A stretch of 64,000 bases of DNA from Paramoeba atlantica (GCA_977017575.1 CDRNVI010000015.1:186001-250000), one strand, 5' to 3'; counted from the stretch's first letter, positions 19,629-29,780 are shown. Translations and numbers: made by a program. Notes: generated by a model from the letters alone, not told the origin.

Positions 19629-19802
19629 GATGAACAATAAACTGTTTGTACGATCCACCTAGCTTGATGTGGAAAATCTCTGATGTTGATTGGAGTATCG
19701 TTTCGACCTATAGTAGTATTATTCGAGACTTTCTGATTTTTGGGCTTAAAAATTGTCATATTTCTGTAAGGACATTTTCTTATCTTTTCTTTACATTATT
19801 TC

Positions 19803-20468
19803 ATGTCGGCACCTGCAGGAGGCAGTGACGTCGCTGCCACTTTTAAACTAATTCTTGTCGGAGATGGAAGTACCGGGAAGACAACCTTTGTGAAACGGCA
19901 CAAGACTGGTGAGTTTGAAAAACGCTACATCGCTACCGTTGGCGTTGATGTTCATCCTTTGACGTTTCATACTAATCGTGGGGTTATTTGCTTCAACGTC
20001 TGGGACACTGCTGGCCAAGAGCGCTTTGGGGGACTCCGCGATGGGTACTACATTGGGGGAAACTGTGCCATCATTATGTTCGACGTTACCTCGCGTTCAA
20101 CGTATAAGAACGTACCGAACTGGCACCGGGACATCGTTCGTGTGTGTGATCCAATTCCTATGGTTCTGGTAGGCAACAAAGTGGACTGTTTGGAACGTCA
20201 GGTCAAGGCAAAGCAGATTACTTTCCACCGCAAGAAAAATTTGCAGTACTACGATGTCAGCGCGAAAAGCAACTATAACTTTGAAAAGCCGTTCTTATGG
20301 CTGGCGAAGCGACTGGCGAATGACCCGAATCTGACTTTTGTGGAGGCAAGTGCGTTGAAGCCCCCAATGATATCCATGGATGCCGCGATGGTGCAAGGTA
20401 TGGAGCGTGACCTCCAGGAGGCCTCAGCTATGCCTCTACCCGACGATGATGATGACGGAACTTTTTAA
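19803..20468 (+). CDS. RAN: Ran GTPase
   Basis: The small GTPase that drives nuclear import and export and spindle assembly. At 221 residues it is nearly colinear with animal and plant Ran: P-loop [14 protein letters not shown], switch [14 protein letters not shown], switch [23 protein letters not shown] (GNKVDC), [16 protein letters not shown], and an acidic C-terminal tail (DDDDDGTF) in place of the usual DEDDDL. No prenylation motif, as expected of Ran. Composition and codon use are even through the gene. ATG 19803 matches the family start. Confidence 0.96.
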   Translation: MSAPAGGSDVAATFKLILVGDGSTGKTTFVKRHKTGEFEKRYIATVGVDVHPLTFHTNRGVICFNVWDTAGQERFGGLRDGYYIGGNCAIIMFDVTSRSTYKNVPNWHRDIVRVCDPIPMVLVGNKVDCLERQVKAKQITFHRKKNLQYYDVSAKSNYNFEKPFLWLAKRLANDPNLTFVEASALKPPMISMDAAMVQGMERDLQEASAMPLPDDDDDGTF

Positions 20469-20860
20469 AGTATGGTCCTGTGATGTCCAATGCGAAAGTT
20501 TGCTTCGATTCGTTCATAATTTAATTATGGTTACAAATAGGGAATGGCACTTTAGTGGGCTGTGAGCATTCAGAATCTTATGTGGCACAGAGCAAGAACA
20601 CCACTATATCATCACTTTACGGATAAGATCGAGTTTTAATCAACGGATTTTCATACGCGTGAAAGAGAGAACCCGAAGTACAATATCTTAGTATCAGAAA
20701 TAGGCTATAACTTTATATAATTTTTGTTCTTGGGTTAGAAGATTCTCCTGGTTTTCTTTTTTGATTACTATTTCAGATTTTAATTTTTAGATTCTCTACT
20801 TAGACTAGACATCTTATCTTGTCAAGAGTTATTATTGCCGCGTTTCGAACATGTGAATGA
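20469..20860. other. Intergenic region, no gene seen
   Basis: AT-rich, with no supported frame. It ends with a minimal start-stop (ATGTGA at 20851-20856) just before the next ATG, which could slow scanning ribosomes. Confidence 0.4.
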
Positions 20861-21706
20861 ATGCTGCGAAACACTCAAACCACAGGGTTATTGCGGCGCA
20901 TTACGTATACATTAGTCCAAGTTCCAGTTACGCAACCTCTTCTTACAGCGGATGAACTTAGCCTTAAGCTTGGGGAAACTCTACAGGTTGAACTCCAGAG
21001 AAATCGATATACCAGCTTTTTGCAGCTCTTACGTTCTCATCCTAAGCTTTTTGCCATTGAGGGGGAAAACCGCGTTCGCACACGAGTCCCTGCTTCCGTA
21101 CTTTTTGATCTTCATGATGCAATCAAAGAAGCAGCACGCTTTGGGTGGTCCGGTACCACAATGTCTCCTGGCATTGGAGAGATTTGCGGCTTTCTACACC
21201 CTGCCACAACAGAGTTTTTGCACCGCGAGCGGATCATATCGTTTCGTATGTTTCTGGAGGAGTACATGTTTCCGTGGGTGGTCCTCGTCATGGGATCCAC
21301 GCGATGTCGTTGGATCGAATCTGAACGAACGATTGCGAAAATTCGAGCGGCTCCGGAGGGCACAATAGTGGAACACCGTGAGGTCAGTGTGTCCAAGCAT
21401 AATACAAGTAATTTGGTCGGCGCATCGCTACGTGACGCGACGGATGCAAGCTCGTTTTGGGACTCCAACCCCCAATTTTGGACAGAGGCACAAAAACAAG
21501 GTGTTTTGGATGCAGGGAATGTACTTTGGGAGCATCTGCCCTCGGATGGCACATCTCGTGATGTGATTGACGTTATGCACGAGTCCCGGTTGAACCTGCG
21601 GCACGACCGGTACGCTCAACTTGGCCGCAAGTTGTATGTCTTTCCTCATCCAAAGATTGGGTGTTCTGCTGCACCTGGGAAGCGCTTCAAAATATGGAGA
21701 CGGTGA
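20861..21706 (+). CDS. Unrecognised protein, possibly mitochondrial, with a winged-helix-like N-terminal domain
   Basis: A 281-residue protein. The first 20 residues (LRNTQTTGLLRRITYTLVQ) are basic and amphipathic and could be a mitochondrial presequence. Residues 30-78 (LSLKLGETLQVE ... FLQLLRSHPKLFAIEG) have the helix-helix-strand layout of LOTUS/OST-HTH-like winged helices, where a FLxxLxxHPxxF pattern precedes a basic strand (NRVRTRV); this is a resemblance only. The C-terminal half is not recognised. It ends in a basic tail (GKRFKIWRR). Probably RNA-related, with low certainty. A 17-base hairpin lies 20 bases past the stop. Confidence 0.65.
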   Translation: MLRNTQTTGLLRRITYTLVQVPVTQPLLTADELSLKLGETLQVELQRNRYTSFLQLLRSHPKLFAIEGENRVRTRVPASVLFDLHDAIKEAARFGWSGTTMSPGIGEICGFLHPATTEFLHRERIISFRMFLEEYMFPWVVLVMGSTRCRWIESERTIAKIRAAPEGTIVEHREVSVSKHNTSNLVGASLRDATDASSFWDSNPQFWTEAQKQGVLDAGNVLWEHLPSDGTSRDVIDVMHESRLNLRHDRYAQLGRKLYVFPHPKIGCSAAPGKRFKIWRR

Positions 21707-21725
21707 AATACAGTGACGAACGACA

Positions 21726-21742
21726 CTTGTCTGAAAGACAAG
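21726..21742. repeat. Seven-base-stem hairpin 20 bases past a stop codon
   Basis: CTTGTCT and AGACAAG around a GAA loop. Possible 3' end or stability signal for the upstream transcript. Confidence 0.45.
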
Positions 21743-21839
21743 AATTTGAAAGAGCTTGGTTGCTGCACGCTGTATAGGATATCGGCGCCCCGCGCCAGAG
21801 ATCGTGTGTATGGTGTTATATTATATCTAAGATAAGTAT

Positions 21840-21862
21840 AAGTGCAAGATAATCTTGCACTT
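21840..21862. repeat. Perfect inverted repeat, 11-base arms with one-base centre
   Basis: AAGTGCAAGAT then A then ATCTTGCACTT, with no mismatch. The one-base centre repeats the design of the longer palindrome at 42660-42706. Confidence 0.6.
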
Positions 21863-22317
21863 CATTCTTGGTGTCCACGTGACCTTGGCTCCAGCCATTT
21901 CGGAAAAAACGTACCAATGAACAGTACCACGAATGATGATGACTGGTGACATCAGCAGTTTTTCCTGACTTTTTTCCGTTCTGTTCTGTACTTGCCCTGT
22001 GATCCTATGTACATGTGCTTATCCAAATATGTATGTAAAGGACATGTTTATAATTGGGGCGTCAAATTTAGAGAAATCGCAAATAAATTATATTTGAAAA
22101 TCATTTATGTCTTCAATGAACTTTGCGAAGCTCAGAACGAAACTCTTTACAAGCTAGTAAGTACATACCGTAGCATTCCTCAATTTATAGGTGATGGCAC
22201 ATGGAGCTACACGATGTGTACAAAAACGTAGCAAGTACGTTCTAGTTTCCTTATGTACGAGCTCAGACATGACCTTTCAGTGGGGAGGGTAAGATCTGTT
22301 CGCACAAAAAGGTGGTA

Positions 22318-23607
22318 ATGCTGGTGACTCAAACGGGAGATGCTACGGACCTTCTCAGCAGTGTATTGGCCAACCAAACACAAGAAACCTCGGAAATCTA
22401 CGCTGTACCCCATTACACGGCTCCACTGCGCGATTCTCGATTTATTGAGACCTCCGAGATTCTAGGTCAGGGCGCATTTGGGCGTGTCGTAAAAGGAATC
22501 CGGAGGGACACAGGTGAGAATGTAGCGATTAAAGCGATCCGCAAGCCCGACCCACTCTCTCTCACGTATTTGTCGCGTAAGAGAGCCTTGCAGACAGAGA
22601 TCGCGATTTCTACAAAAGTAAGTCATCATAGTGTGGTTGAGTATATCGGCGTGTATCAGGACGAGTCTTTCATCTACTTTGTCATGGAGTATTGTAGCAA
22701 AAAAGACTTGGAGTCGTATGTCCTGAACCATGGGCTGGAAGAGATTGAAGCCATTGCGCCACGGATCGTCGCCGGACTGGTATCCGCTTTAAACTACTTA
22801 CAAAATATCCAGGTGATACATGGAGACATTAAGCCTTCGAACATTCTCCTTACCTCTAATTTTCATGTCAAACTCACAGACTTCGGTTCTGCGCAAAACC
22901 GGTGCGGTGAGGTCGACGTGAACTTCGCGGGCACGGCAGAATACCTCAGTCCGGAAGTTATCATGAAGTCAACCCCTACTGTGGCGTCGGACTTGTGGGC
23001 AGTAGGATGCGTTCTGTACTTTCTATACGTCGGGACCTCACCCTTTTCCCGTGGTACAGCGTACAAATCCATGTGCAGTGTGAAGAACGCGGAATTTACA
23101 TTTCCTCCGTACTTTCCGTACAACGCTCGTGATCTTGTTCAAAGATGTCTGCAGAAATGCCCGAGCGACCGTTTTGGCATGGACCGTAGAAATAAGTTGG
23201 AAGCATTTAAAAAGCACCCTTACTTTGACTCCGGATTGTGGTGGGACACTGATTCGTTCCCATCGACAACTGCTTCGGTAGATTGCACAGCTCATATCCA
23301 GCGTTACCTCAAATGTGAGGAGCATGCGATATATTTTTCTATTGTACAGAAAAGAGGGAACTACGGCTCGTACGTCAGACGTTTGCTTCTTCTTTCGGAT
23401 CGACCACGTCTTTCGTACATAGACTTACAGTCCGGTGTCTCTAAGGAACTTCTTTGGAACGCGGATCTTTGTGCGACAGTTCTAAATAGAGATGAATTTT
23501 TGGTCAACACGTCTTCACGTGAATACCACTTTGTGGACGGGAGACATAAAGCCCCTTTCTGGTGCGGTAAAATAAATTCCTTTTTGAAAAAAATGCATTT
23601 TCGTTAG
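22318..23607 (+). CDS. PDK1-like AGC protein kinase with C-terminal PH domain, non-RD
   Basis: The family phosphorylates the activation loops of AGC kinases such as AKT, S6K and PKC. The kinase domain spans about residues 42-300: GQGAFGRVV glycine loop, VAIKAIRK lysine, YFVMEYCSKKDLESYV hinge, DFG at 188-190, GTAEYLSPEV and DLWAVGCVLY. Residues 315-425 match a PDK1-type PH domain (RRLLLLSDRPRLSYID ... EYHFVDG ... WCGKINSFLKK). Two oddities: the catalytic loop reads HGDIKPSN (168-175) with Gly for the usual Arg, and the activation segment has VNFAGT where PDK1 has SFVGT, so the serine that PDK1 autophosphorylates is missing. Catalytic Asp and Lys are present, so it may be active without loop phosphorylation. 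The ATG at 22318 is used. Confidence 0.88.
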   Translation: MLVTQTGDATDLLSSVLANQTQETSEIYAVPHYTAPLRDSRFIETSEILGQGAFGRVVKGIRRDTGENVAIKAIRKPDPLSLTYLSRKRALQTEIAISTKVSHHSVVEYIGVYQDESFIYFVMEYCSKKDLESYVLNHGLEEIEAIAPRIVAGLVSALNYLQNIQVIHGDIKPSNILLTSNFHVKLTDFGSAQNRCGEVDVNFAGTAEYLSPEVIMKSTPTVASDLWAVGCVLYFLYVGTSPFSRGTAYKSMCSVKNAEFTFPPYFPYNARDLVQRCLQKCPSDRFGMDRRNKLEAFKKHPYFDSGLWWDTDSFPSTTASVDCTAHIQRYLKCEEHAIYFSIVQKRGNYGSYVRRLLLLSDRPRLSYIDLQSGVSKELLWNADLCATVLNRDEFLVNTSSREYHFVDGRHKAPFWCGKINSFLKKMHFR

Positions 23608-23796
23608 TGTATTCAATGAGCACGATATTTAATGAAATGATTATGTTTCATATGCCCTTTTGAAAACGGGTACTAGATTTTTTTATAATGTTCTATACTC
23701 GAAATTAATTGGAAGTACAGTACGTAAGGTACTAAGAGTTTGGACCATGATATTCACCATGTATGGTATAGTTTCGGAATAAACATAGGATGCATT

Positions 23797-24243
23797 ATGG
23801 CTTTAATGAATGTATCTGACTCAGAAAATGAGAACAGTAATACGTCATGGACGAATGACAGCGAAGACGAGTGGGCACGTCCTATAGTCTCTACGAACGA
23901 CACTACGTCGCGCACGTCGCTTAGATCCGTTGTGCAAAACGACGTGCGTGATGAAGCAATTTATTCAACTTCACATCCTGAAAACTCTAGCACTTCAATC
24001 AACGTAATCGTCATTCGTTTCCAAGAGGGTGGGACTGATATTGCGGAGGAGACATTCTCTGAAGAATACACTGTTGAATTTTTGAAATGTTACCTGGAAG
24101 ACCTCGATTCGGAACGATTCACATACTCCTCTCTTTCCCTCTACTATCACGGAAAATGTATGATTGATCCTCTCAGCCTGAGTGATATTTCAGGACTGGA
24201 AGGTCCTGGGCCGCATTGTGTTGACGTGTGTATCAACAACTAG
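23797..24243 (+). CDS. Small protein with C-terminal ubiquitin-like fold
   Basis: A 148-residue protein. The first 65 residues are acidic and Ser/Asn-rich, probably disordered. Residues 70-148 have the order of a ubiquitin-like domain: strand INVIVIRFQ, a strand with FSEEYTVEFLKCYLEDL helix, LSLYYHGKCM, a short PLSLSDISGL helix turn and a last strand HCVDVCI. No C-terminal Gly-Gly, so it is not a conjugated modifier. Role unknown. The ATG at 23797 replaces the upstream non-ATG opening. Confidence 0.6.
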   Translation: MALMNVSDSENENSNTSWTNDSEDEWARPIVSTNDTTSRTSLRSVVQNDVRDEAIYSTSHPENSSTSINVIVIRFQEGGTDIAEETFSEEYTVEFLKCYLEDLDSERFTYSSLSLYYHGKCMIDPLSLSDISGLEGPGPHCVDVCINN

Positions 24244-24505
24244 TGTGTTTACACAATAAATCTGCAGCGATTCCAAAATCCACCATGGAAGGAGAGGACT
24301 AAAAAGGTGTGTAATAGGAAGGTGTGTAATAATTTCCTTGTCTGATGCCTCCCGTCTACCTACCTTGGGGTTTCTTTTCCAGGTTATATTTTTGCAAGTA
24401 GTTATTTATTTGTGACTATTCAAAAAGTTATAGCTTGAAAAGTGCCCGAATAAAAGAAATTTTATTACCCTTTATTCTACTCTTTGTTCGGGAGATGAGG
24501 ATACG

Positions 24506-25408
24506 ATGAGGTACCTGCAACTTCCTGAGATAGACGAGGTGAATGTTTATCTTGGAAATGTATTGGATAGTACAAGCAAACAATCTGTTTCAACTTTCTT
24601 AGCTTCAAATTGCCGAATTGAAGCATATAGCACAAGACACGAAAAGAACGACAGGAAGCTTACGGCGAATTTGATCCAAAATCTGCCTAATGTATACAGT
24701 GGAAATTTGGTAACAGATCAATACGAAGAACTCATGCGTACTCAGGAACAAGAGGCCGTCGACGCGCAACAAGAACTAACGATCTCCCCTCAAATACTCC
24801 CTTCGCCCTCTCCTGTTGTTGCGCAAAACAACAACAACTGTATTTTCCTGAGTTCTACCGCGCCCCACTTGGGGACGACGGAATTTATTTCACAAGTAAA
24901 TTACGAAGAATACGCAACAGCTATATGTGTGCTTCATCACACCTATAACGGCGAACGTGACTTCACAACCTTATCCCCAAGTGAGTTTACCAAAGTGCAA
25001 TGGTCCGATGTGGAATCCGACGTAGGTCTTCGTGTTGGATGCCACACATCATTATTGAAGATACAGTGTTGTGTAACGCATTTGGTGGGGGCGAGTAGTG
25101 AGCTATGCATTTTGTGCTACAAGGGTGTCGTACAGTATCCATCCGCACAGCCACACCGTGAAATACTTTGGTCACGTCATTACTTCTTCTTACCAAAGTC
25201 ACAGAGAAAGGCGCTCATACTTCTGTCACTGTCTGGAGAATCAGCGTCGTCAGTGCCGGATGCCTCGCAAGAAATATTTAGCACAGAACGGTACGGATAC
25301 ATCGACAGAAATGAACAAAGTGTATCACAAAAAACTTTGTCCCTCAATAGTTTGGACGATTGGGGAGATGAGGTGGATCTTGATTACACAGGCCTTCAAA
25401 ATCAGTAG
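24506..25408 (+). CDS. Unrecognised 300-residue protein with acidic Trp tail
   Basis: Not recognised. Starts with a short ordered stretch (YLQLPEIDEVNVYLGNVLD), continues with a Gln/Pro-rich central part, and has a Cys-containing ordered part (residues 130-230) with several strand-like segments (LCILCYKGVVQY, WSRHYFFL). It ends in an acidic aromatic tail (DDWGDEVDLDYTGL), a kind of short linear motif seen in adaptor-binding or actin/tubulin-binding tails; this is a visual impression only. ATG 24506 is clear. Confidence 0.6.
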   Translation: MRYLQLPEIDEVNVYLGNVLDSTSKQSVSTFLASNCRIEAYSTRHEKNDRKLTANLIQNLPNVYSGNLVTDQYEELMRTQEQEAVDAQQELTISPQILPSPSPVVAQNNNNCIFLSSTAPHLGTTEFISQVNYEEYATAICVLHHTYNGERDFTTLSPSEFTKVQWSDVESDVGLRVGCHTSLLKIQCCVTHLVGASSELCILCYKGVVQYPSAQPHREILWSRHYFFLPKSQRKALILLSLSGESASSVPDASQEIFSTERYGYIDRNEQSVSQKTLSLNSLDDWGDEVDLDYTGLQNQ

Positions 25409-25646
25409 TGTGTTCTTTGACACTCATATTGCAAATATCTTGATTGCCCTTAAAAGTTGTATATTCATCAGGCCATACTTTCTTGGTAGTTCGATTTTTA
25501 GTTTTTGTCCCTGTTACTTTCTTTCGTCAGTCTTGCTGCAAAATTACTGTAAGGAGAATCTGTTACTCCATTTTCTCTGCTTGAATAATTTTGTTCTGAA
25601 TTGCTTGTGAATTTATCTATATTTTCATATTTCTTTATCACTTCAC

Positions 25647-25928
25647 ATGGGTAAGCGTACTGCGAAAGTGGGAATCGTGGGTAAGTACTCCGTGCGGTAC
25701 GGTGCAAATCTTAGGAAACGAGTGAAGAAACTTGAAATTTCCAGTCATAGCAAGCACTTTTGTCAATGGTGTGGACGCTTCAGCATTCGTCGTCAAGCCG
25801 TTGGAATTTGGAAATGCAAAAAGTGCCAAAAGATAGTAGCCGGTGGCGCATGGACGCTCACGACCCCGAACAGCACGACAGTGCGCTCTACTATTCGACG
25901 TCTGCGCGAGCTTTCCGGAAGCGCGTAA
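25647..25928 (+). CDS. RPL37A: 60S ribosomal protein eL43 (L37A)
   Basis: Structural protein of the large ribosomal subunit. 93 residues, starting [19 protein letters not shown] and matching the family along its whole length. The zinc ribbon uses Cys 39, 42, 57 and 60 (CQWC and CKKC). The C-terminal part ([20 protein letters not shown]) is also typical. Intronless, with ATG at 25647 after a pyrimidine-rich leader. Confidence 0.96.
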   Translation: MGKRTAKVGIVGKYSVRYGANLRKRVKKLEISSHSKHFCQWCGRFSIRRQAVGIWKCKKCQKIVAGGAWTLTTPNSTTVRSTIRRLRELSGSA

Positions 25929-26240
25929 GCTAGATACCGCTGAAGTTTTGAAGATATTGCAGGTTGTAAAGCACAAAGTTTGAAAGCTTCACGATGCATC
26001 GCACACGAGTTCATCTTAAACCACCTTTCTAATTACATAATCTTTATTTATTTGTTTTACTTTTTTTAGTTCATGATACGTTGTTGCGTCAAACCCACGG
26101 CTTAAGTTTATGTCCGTGTACTATGTTCATCATACATGCGTATCTGTGGACCCCTAGAAATGAGATTTTTTCTTGTTTTTCATTTACTCGAACCCTTTTA
26201 GCGCAGTTAAAAACTAACATGTATACCAATCCCGGAAAAA
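25929..26240. other. Intergenic region, no gene seen
   Basis: Contains a strong pyrimidine tract ending in AG (tttactttttttag near 26057-26070) that looks like a splice acceptor, about 170 bases before the next ATG. No gene or RNA recognised. Confidence 0.4.
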
Positions 26241-27086
26241 ATGTTACCACCTTCCGACACTCTCTGGATCCAGATAATTATAACGTTCGCAGTCACACTT
26301 TCTTTTCTGGTGCTTGTATGCTGTGTACTTATGATTCGCAGCCGACGACGTCATAAAATTCTGACGCGTGTCGCCCGCAGAGTACGATTGGACCTTCATC
26401 ATGAGAATTCAGAAGCCAGAAAGAAAATCATCGAAAACTCGCTGGACCTTCTGAAACACAAAATTGACCCTCCCCCAGTTACCAAGCGAGAGGTACCTGG
26501 CTATGTTGAGAATGTATGTCCCGATGTTCGCCAGGAAGCGCTCAACGCCCATGAAAAACTAAATTCTATTATGAGCCGTATTCCAGATCTGAGCGGGAGG
26601 GTTCCTTACATGACATTCCGAGAGCTTATTCACTGGTTAGAAAAAAGGGAGTCGCGATTGACTCAACACGCATTAGATAGCCGTAAAAAACCACCAGACA
26701 AACCAAATGGTACAGAGAATTTGAACTCGCGAACGTATTGGCAGCACTCACCTTTTTCTGCTAATTCTTCAAGTCCTGTCGATCGCAAATTGCCCGCCCA
26801 GGGACTGCGCACCCCTCGGTCCTCCAGCGATTCTATATCGAAAAGGGGGCCCGATGATCTCTACAGGAAAAGCACAGAAATTAAGAATCCTGCATCAAAA
26901 AAGAAAAGTAATCACGATGTCTTTCGTTCCCAAAATAATTTAGCATGGAGCAATGACGAACTCATCCAGTTCCACGAATCTGTACGATTTGGGTCTCCAC
27001 GTATTGTTGAGGAGGTCGAGTACATTAACTATATGAACGCTATAGACAACATAATGGCCAAAGCGCGTGAAGCTGTTGTCCTTTAG
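26241..27086 (+). CDS. C1orf43/NICE-3 family membrane protein
   Basis: Similar to the human C1orf43 (NICE-3) family, whose members sit in Golgi or mitochondrial membranes; the molecular role is poorly known. The 281-residue protein has one N-terminal membrane segment (IIITFAVTLSFLVLVCCVLMI) followed by basic residues. It then shows the two family blocks: the helical pair NAHEKLNSIMSRIPDLSG with FRELIHWLEKRE, and near the C-terminus FHESVRFGSPRIVEEVEYINYM. A Ser/Pro-rich loop (145-230) separates the blocks and is longer than in the human protein. Recognition rests on the pattern of the last block (YExARYG ... EYLRYxEAL in animals), so it is moderately sure. Confidence 0.65.
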   Translation: MLPPSDTLWIQIIITFAVTLSFLVLVCCVLMIRSRRRHKILTRVARRVRLDLHHENSEARKKIIENSLDLLKHKIDPPPVTKREVPGYVENVCPDVRQEALNAHEKLNSIMSRIPDLSGRVPYMTFRELIHWLEKRESRLTQHALDSRKKPPDKPNGTENLNSRTYWQHSPFSANSSSPVDRKLPAQGLRTPRSSSDSISKRGPDDLYRKSTEIKNPASKKKSNHDVFRSQNNLAWSNDELIQFHESVRFGSPRIVEEVEYINYMNAIDNIMAKAREAVVL

Positions 27087-27301
27087 AAAGTGTCTCAAAT
27101 TATGCAACAAGTGAGCGCTCATGACTGGCTTACTAGTGTTAATATGGAGATCTAGTTATACCCACAAATGCGTCACTACGCACGCATGTAGTGCTGCAAT
27201 TTTTTTATACCCGTACCAGGAACTTATGAACACTGACGCTCTGCATATCAATGTTTGTAACTACATATTTTATACGAATTTCAAATGTATGACAATAGTC
27301 G

Positions 27302-28132
27302 ATGAGTCAAAATGGGTATGGCGCATGTCGGGCTGGGAGACTTTTTTCTGCCTCTTTCCCAGAAAACTATCCAAGTATTATGAGCGGAAAGAGGAGCACG
27401 GCACACGAAGATGCGTCGATGGAACTCTCTGATCACTGCATGTTCGAGTCTCCACACCTCGGAATTTGGCCTACTTACGTTTCTCTTACTGTCCCGAATG
27501 CCATTGCACAACAATTACACGCATATGCAGTTGATATTTGTAGCAAGCTCAATACCGAACTTCGCGCATTTTTCCACTTGATTGAGTGTGAAACGAGTAA
27601 TAAATATAATGACATGAAGGCCTGGATCAAAGCGATAGATGCCGACTCGCTTCATATTTCGCTGAGCCGCTGTTTGCTGCTTCAACGACACGAGTATATG
27701 GCATTAAGAGCGGATTTGGCAGAGACGTTGTATGGAACTCTCTCGCAGGGTGAGAATAATGCACGAAGAATTCTTATTCGTATACATGACATTCAATTAT
27801 TGGGTAGCTGCATAGTCTTTATGGTTGAGGGCTGCGACCGACTACAACTACTTCAGTACCCGTGTGACAAGGCGGGCCGCAAAGCATGCCAGCCACCGTA
27901 CAAAGATTCTTTCGCATCAGTTGCGGGGAGCGCGTCTTTGCCTAATAGCAAGATGAGGTACTATCACTGTTCGATCGTTCAATTAGGTTCTGATATTCCG
28001 ATTGCTTTCCGAGATCATATTGCTTCTTTTATTTCTCATATTTCTTCCCCCGAAATTCACTTCCACGTTGAAGAGCTAAAGCTCTATAACGGTCAACAAA
28101 ACGTGAAACATTTTACGCTTATAAGCTCTTAA
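27302..28132 (+). CDS. USB1: USB1/Mpn1-type U6 snRNA 3' phosphodiesterase
   Basis: A 2H phosphodiesterase that trims the oligouridine end of U6 snRNA and leaves a protected terminus. Both HxS motifs are visible: His 118-Ile-Ser 120 in LHISLSR, and His 222-Cys-Ser 224 in YYHCSIVQL, about 100 residues apart as in the family. The segment WPTYVSLTVP at the N-terminus and VEELKLYNGQQNVKHFTL at the C-terminus also fit. Length 276 is typical. The Ile-to-Cys change within the second motif is at a variable position. Its presence fits a spliceosome with U6 and with Prp8 at 59322. ATG 27302 is first in frame; a second at 27380 is possible. Confidence 0.82.
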   Translation: MSQNGYGACRAGRLFSASFPENYPSIMSGKRSTAHEDASMELSDHCMFESPHLGIWPTYVSLTVPNAIAQQLHAYAVDICSKLNTELRAFFHLIECETSNKYNDMKAWIKAIDADSLHISLSRCLLLQRHEYMALRADLAETLYGTLSQGENNARRILIRIHDIQLLGSCIVFMVEGCDRLQLLQYPCDKAGRKACQPPYKDSFASVAGSASLPNSKMRYYHCSIVQLGSDIPIAFRDHIASFISHISSPEIHFHVEELKLYNGQQNVKHFTLISS

Positions 28133-28307
28133 GTAGCCTATAACTCTTAAGTTTATAAGTATATCTAGTACTAGTACAACATCTACTAGTATCTAGTATA
28201 TCATCTGCTTTTTCAGCAACAGTGCGATAACTGTTTTGTTATTCCTACCGTGTAACGTAAATATTATTGCAGAAGTTTTTGTCACTTTTCTTGTCCTAGC
28301 ACAAGCA

Positions 28308-29780
28308 ATGTCCGATAACAATCAAGAGAGCACTTTTTGGCGAAATACCGAATCCTGGCAAGCGAAGGCTGTCAACCCGCGAGAAAATAGTCCGCCGCGA
28401 TCACCGCAACGTACTCCTATGAGTTCCCCAAGTCACATGTCTCCCAACAAGCCGAACTTTGAGGCCACTGCGGCAACACGAGCCGAACCACAGCTACCAA
28501 CTCCGTCCAACGTCGCCGACACCCGGGTCAATCCCTCAGACTTTCCCAAAGACGACACGACTGTCACGGTGCAGGATGGGACGAAACCTTCCAAGAGCGA
28601 GGAGGAGCTTGCCAAGTACACGCATGACCCCATCGAGTACACGGACTCCGCTTGGCATTACATGGACATGATGATTGTGACCATTCCTATTTTTATGGGA
28701 TATGCCACACTGGCCCTCATGCAGCGGAATGTGCGCGACCGTCTCGGCATTGAAAACGGTACCCACGAGGCACGCATTTTTAACGCTGGTGTCAGTTTTC
28801 TGTACCTTGGAAACCTCCTCTTTCGCCTGTTGCACAATTTCGTGTTTACGTTCCTCCGTCCCCGACACCGTGTGTACCTGAGCTACTACGGCATCATGCT
28901 CGCCATGAACCTCCTCGGATGGCTCGTGTTTGTGGGCAACGTGAAGCATCTCTCGATTGTGTTCATCAGCTATCTACTTGGCGGGATAAGTATCGGGACG
29001 TTTGAGTCCAATGTGATCTCCGTGTTGACTCCCTACGGTCACCGTGCGAAGTCGTGGGCGGTCACTGGGATTCCGATTGGGTTCAACATGATTGCCATAG
29101 GTGGGTTTATGCTGATTTACTTCTGCGATCATTACATGTGCAAGTTTGCGATCTACATGACCGTGTTCACCGCCAATGTGGTCGGTGCGACGTACTACCG
29201 CTTCAAAGTCAAGGATCTCCCTTCAGGCTCTAGCAATGACGACGTGTACAAGTTCCTTTCCGATTTGAAAAAATGGCGTGAGTGGTTGGTCCCCATCTGG
29301 GCCTACTGTGCTGCGTTGACGTTGGACAAATTTTGTCTTGGACTGTTCGGATCCATTCATCTCTACATGTACACCGACGACCACCTTCCCGTGTGGCCTG
29401 GAAGCAGCGCGACCATTCCGAAAAACCTCTTCTACTGTCTCTATTCGTTCTGTTGCTTGATGGGGGATTCCGGTTCTCGAAAGATTGCATACATTGACCG
29501 TGCGCGACAACCGATGTACTTCCTGCTCATGTCTCTCGTAGGTGCCATTCTGGTGCTCAGCAAGGTGTTGATCTTCTCGTTGATTGGCATTATTCTGATT
29601 TTCTTTGCTAACGGATCGATTTACGCCCACACGACGCGACGAATCGATCAGCGTGTGTCGAAGCGCTTCAACCTCATTGCGCTCAGCATTTGGCTGTTTA
29701 TCGGGGATCTTGGTTCCTACACGGGGTCCAACCTGAATTCCCATATTCCTCGCTGGATCAGCCATTTGCACCGCTGGTAA
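28308..29780 (+). CDS. Multi-pass transporter of the MFS, resembling CLN3/battenin
   Basis: A 490-residue protein. The first 110 residues are a disordered Pro/Ser-rich tail; after YTDSAWHYMDM about eleven membrane segments follow. Motifs include SFLYLGNLLFRLLHN, GGISIGTFESNVISVLTPYGHRAK and, near the end, FFANGSIYAHTTRRIDQRVS followed by SIWLFIGDLGSYTG. The last block resembles the GxxYxNT ... F ... GD/GxxxG block of CLN3 proteins, and the middle one resembles a family of protist MFS-like proteins. Substrate unknown. A pyrimidine-rich AG (28293-28298) lies 9 bases before the ATG and looks like a splice acceptor; the frame upstream of the ATG is therefore not counted as coding. Confidence 0.65.
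   Translation: MSDNNQESTFWRNTESWQAKAVNPRENSPPRSPQRTPMSSPSHMSPNKPNFEATAATRAEPQLPTPSNVADTRVNPSDFPKDDTTVTVQDGTKPSKSEEELAKYTHDPIEYTDSAWHYMDMMIVTIPIFMGYATLALMQRNVRDRLGIENGTHEARIFNAGVSFLYLGNLLFRLLHNFVFTFLRPRHRVYLSYYGIMLAMNLLGWLVFVGNVKHLSIVFISYLLGGISIGTFESNVISVLTPYGHRAKSWAVTGIPIGFNMIAIGGFMLIYFCDHYMCKFAIYMTVFTANVVGATYYRFKVKDLPSGSSNDDVYKFLSDLKKWREWLVPIWAYCAALTLDKFCLGLFGSIHLYMYTDDHLPVWPGSSATIPKNLFYCLYSFCCLMGDSGSRKIAYIDRARQPMYFLLMSLVGAILVLSKVLIFSLIGIILIFFANGSIYAHTTRRIDQRVSKRFNLIALSIWLFIGDLGSYTGSNLNSHIPRWISHLHRW

Larger units (their letters stand above)
21707..22317. other. Intergenic region with two inverted repeats
   Basis: About 610 bases without a supported gene. It holds CTTGTCT-GAA-AGACAAG (21726-21742) and a perfect palindrome with a one-base centre at 21840-21862. 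A 79-codon frame at 21992 has no recognisable features and is probably chance. Confidence 0.5.

Noticed and set aside
21992-22231. 79-codon frame before the PDK1-like gene
   Set aside because: No motif, AT-driven composition and not separated from leader sequence of the next gene.
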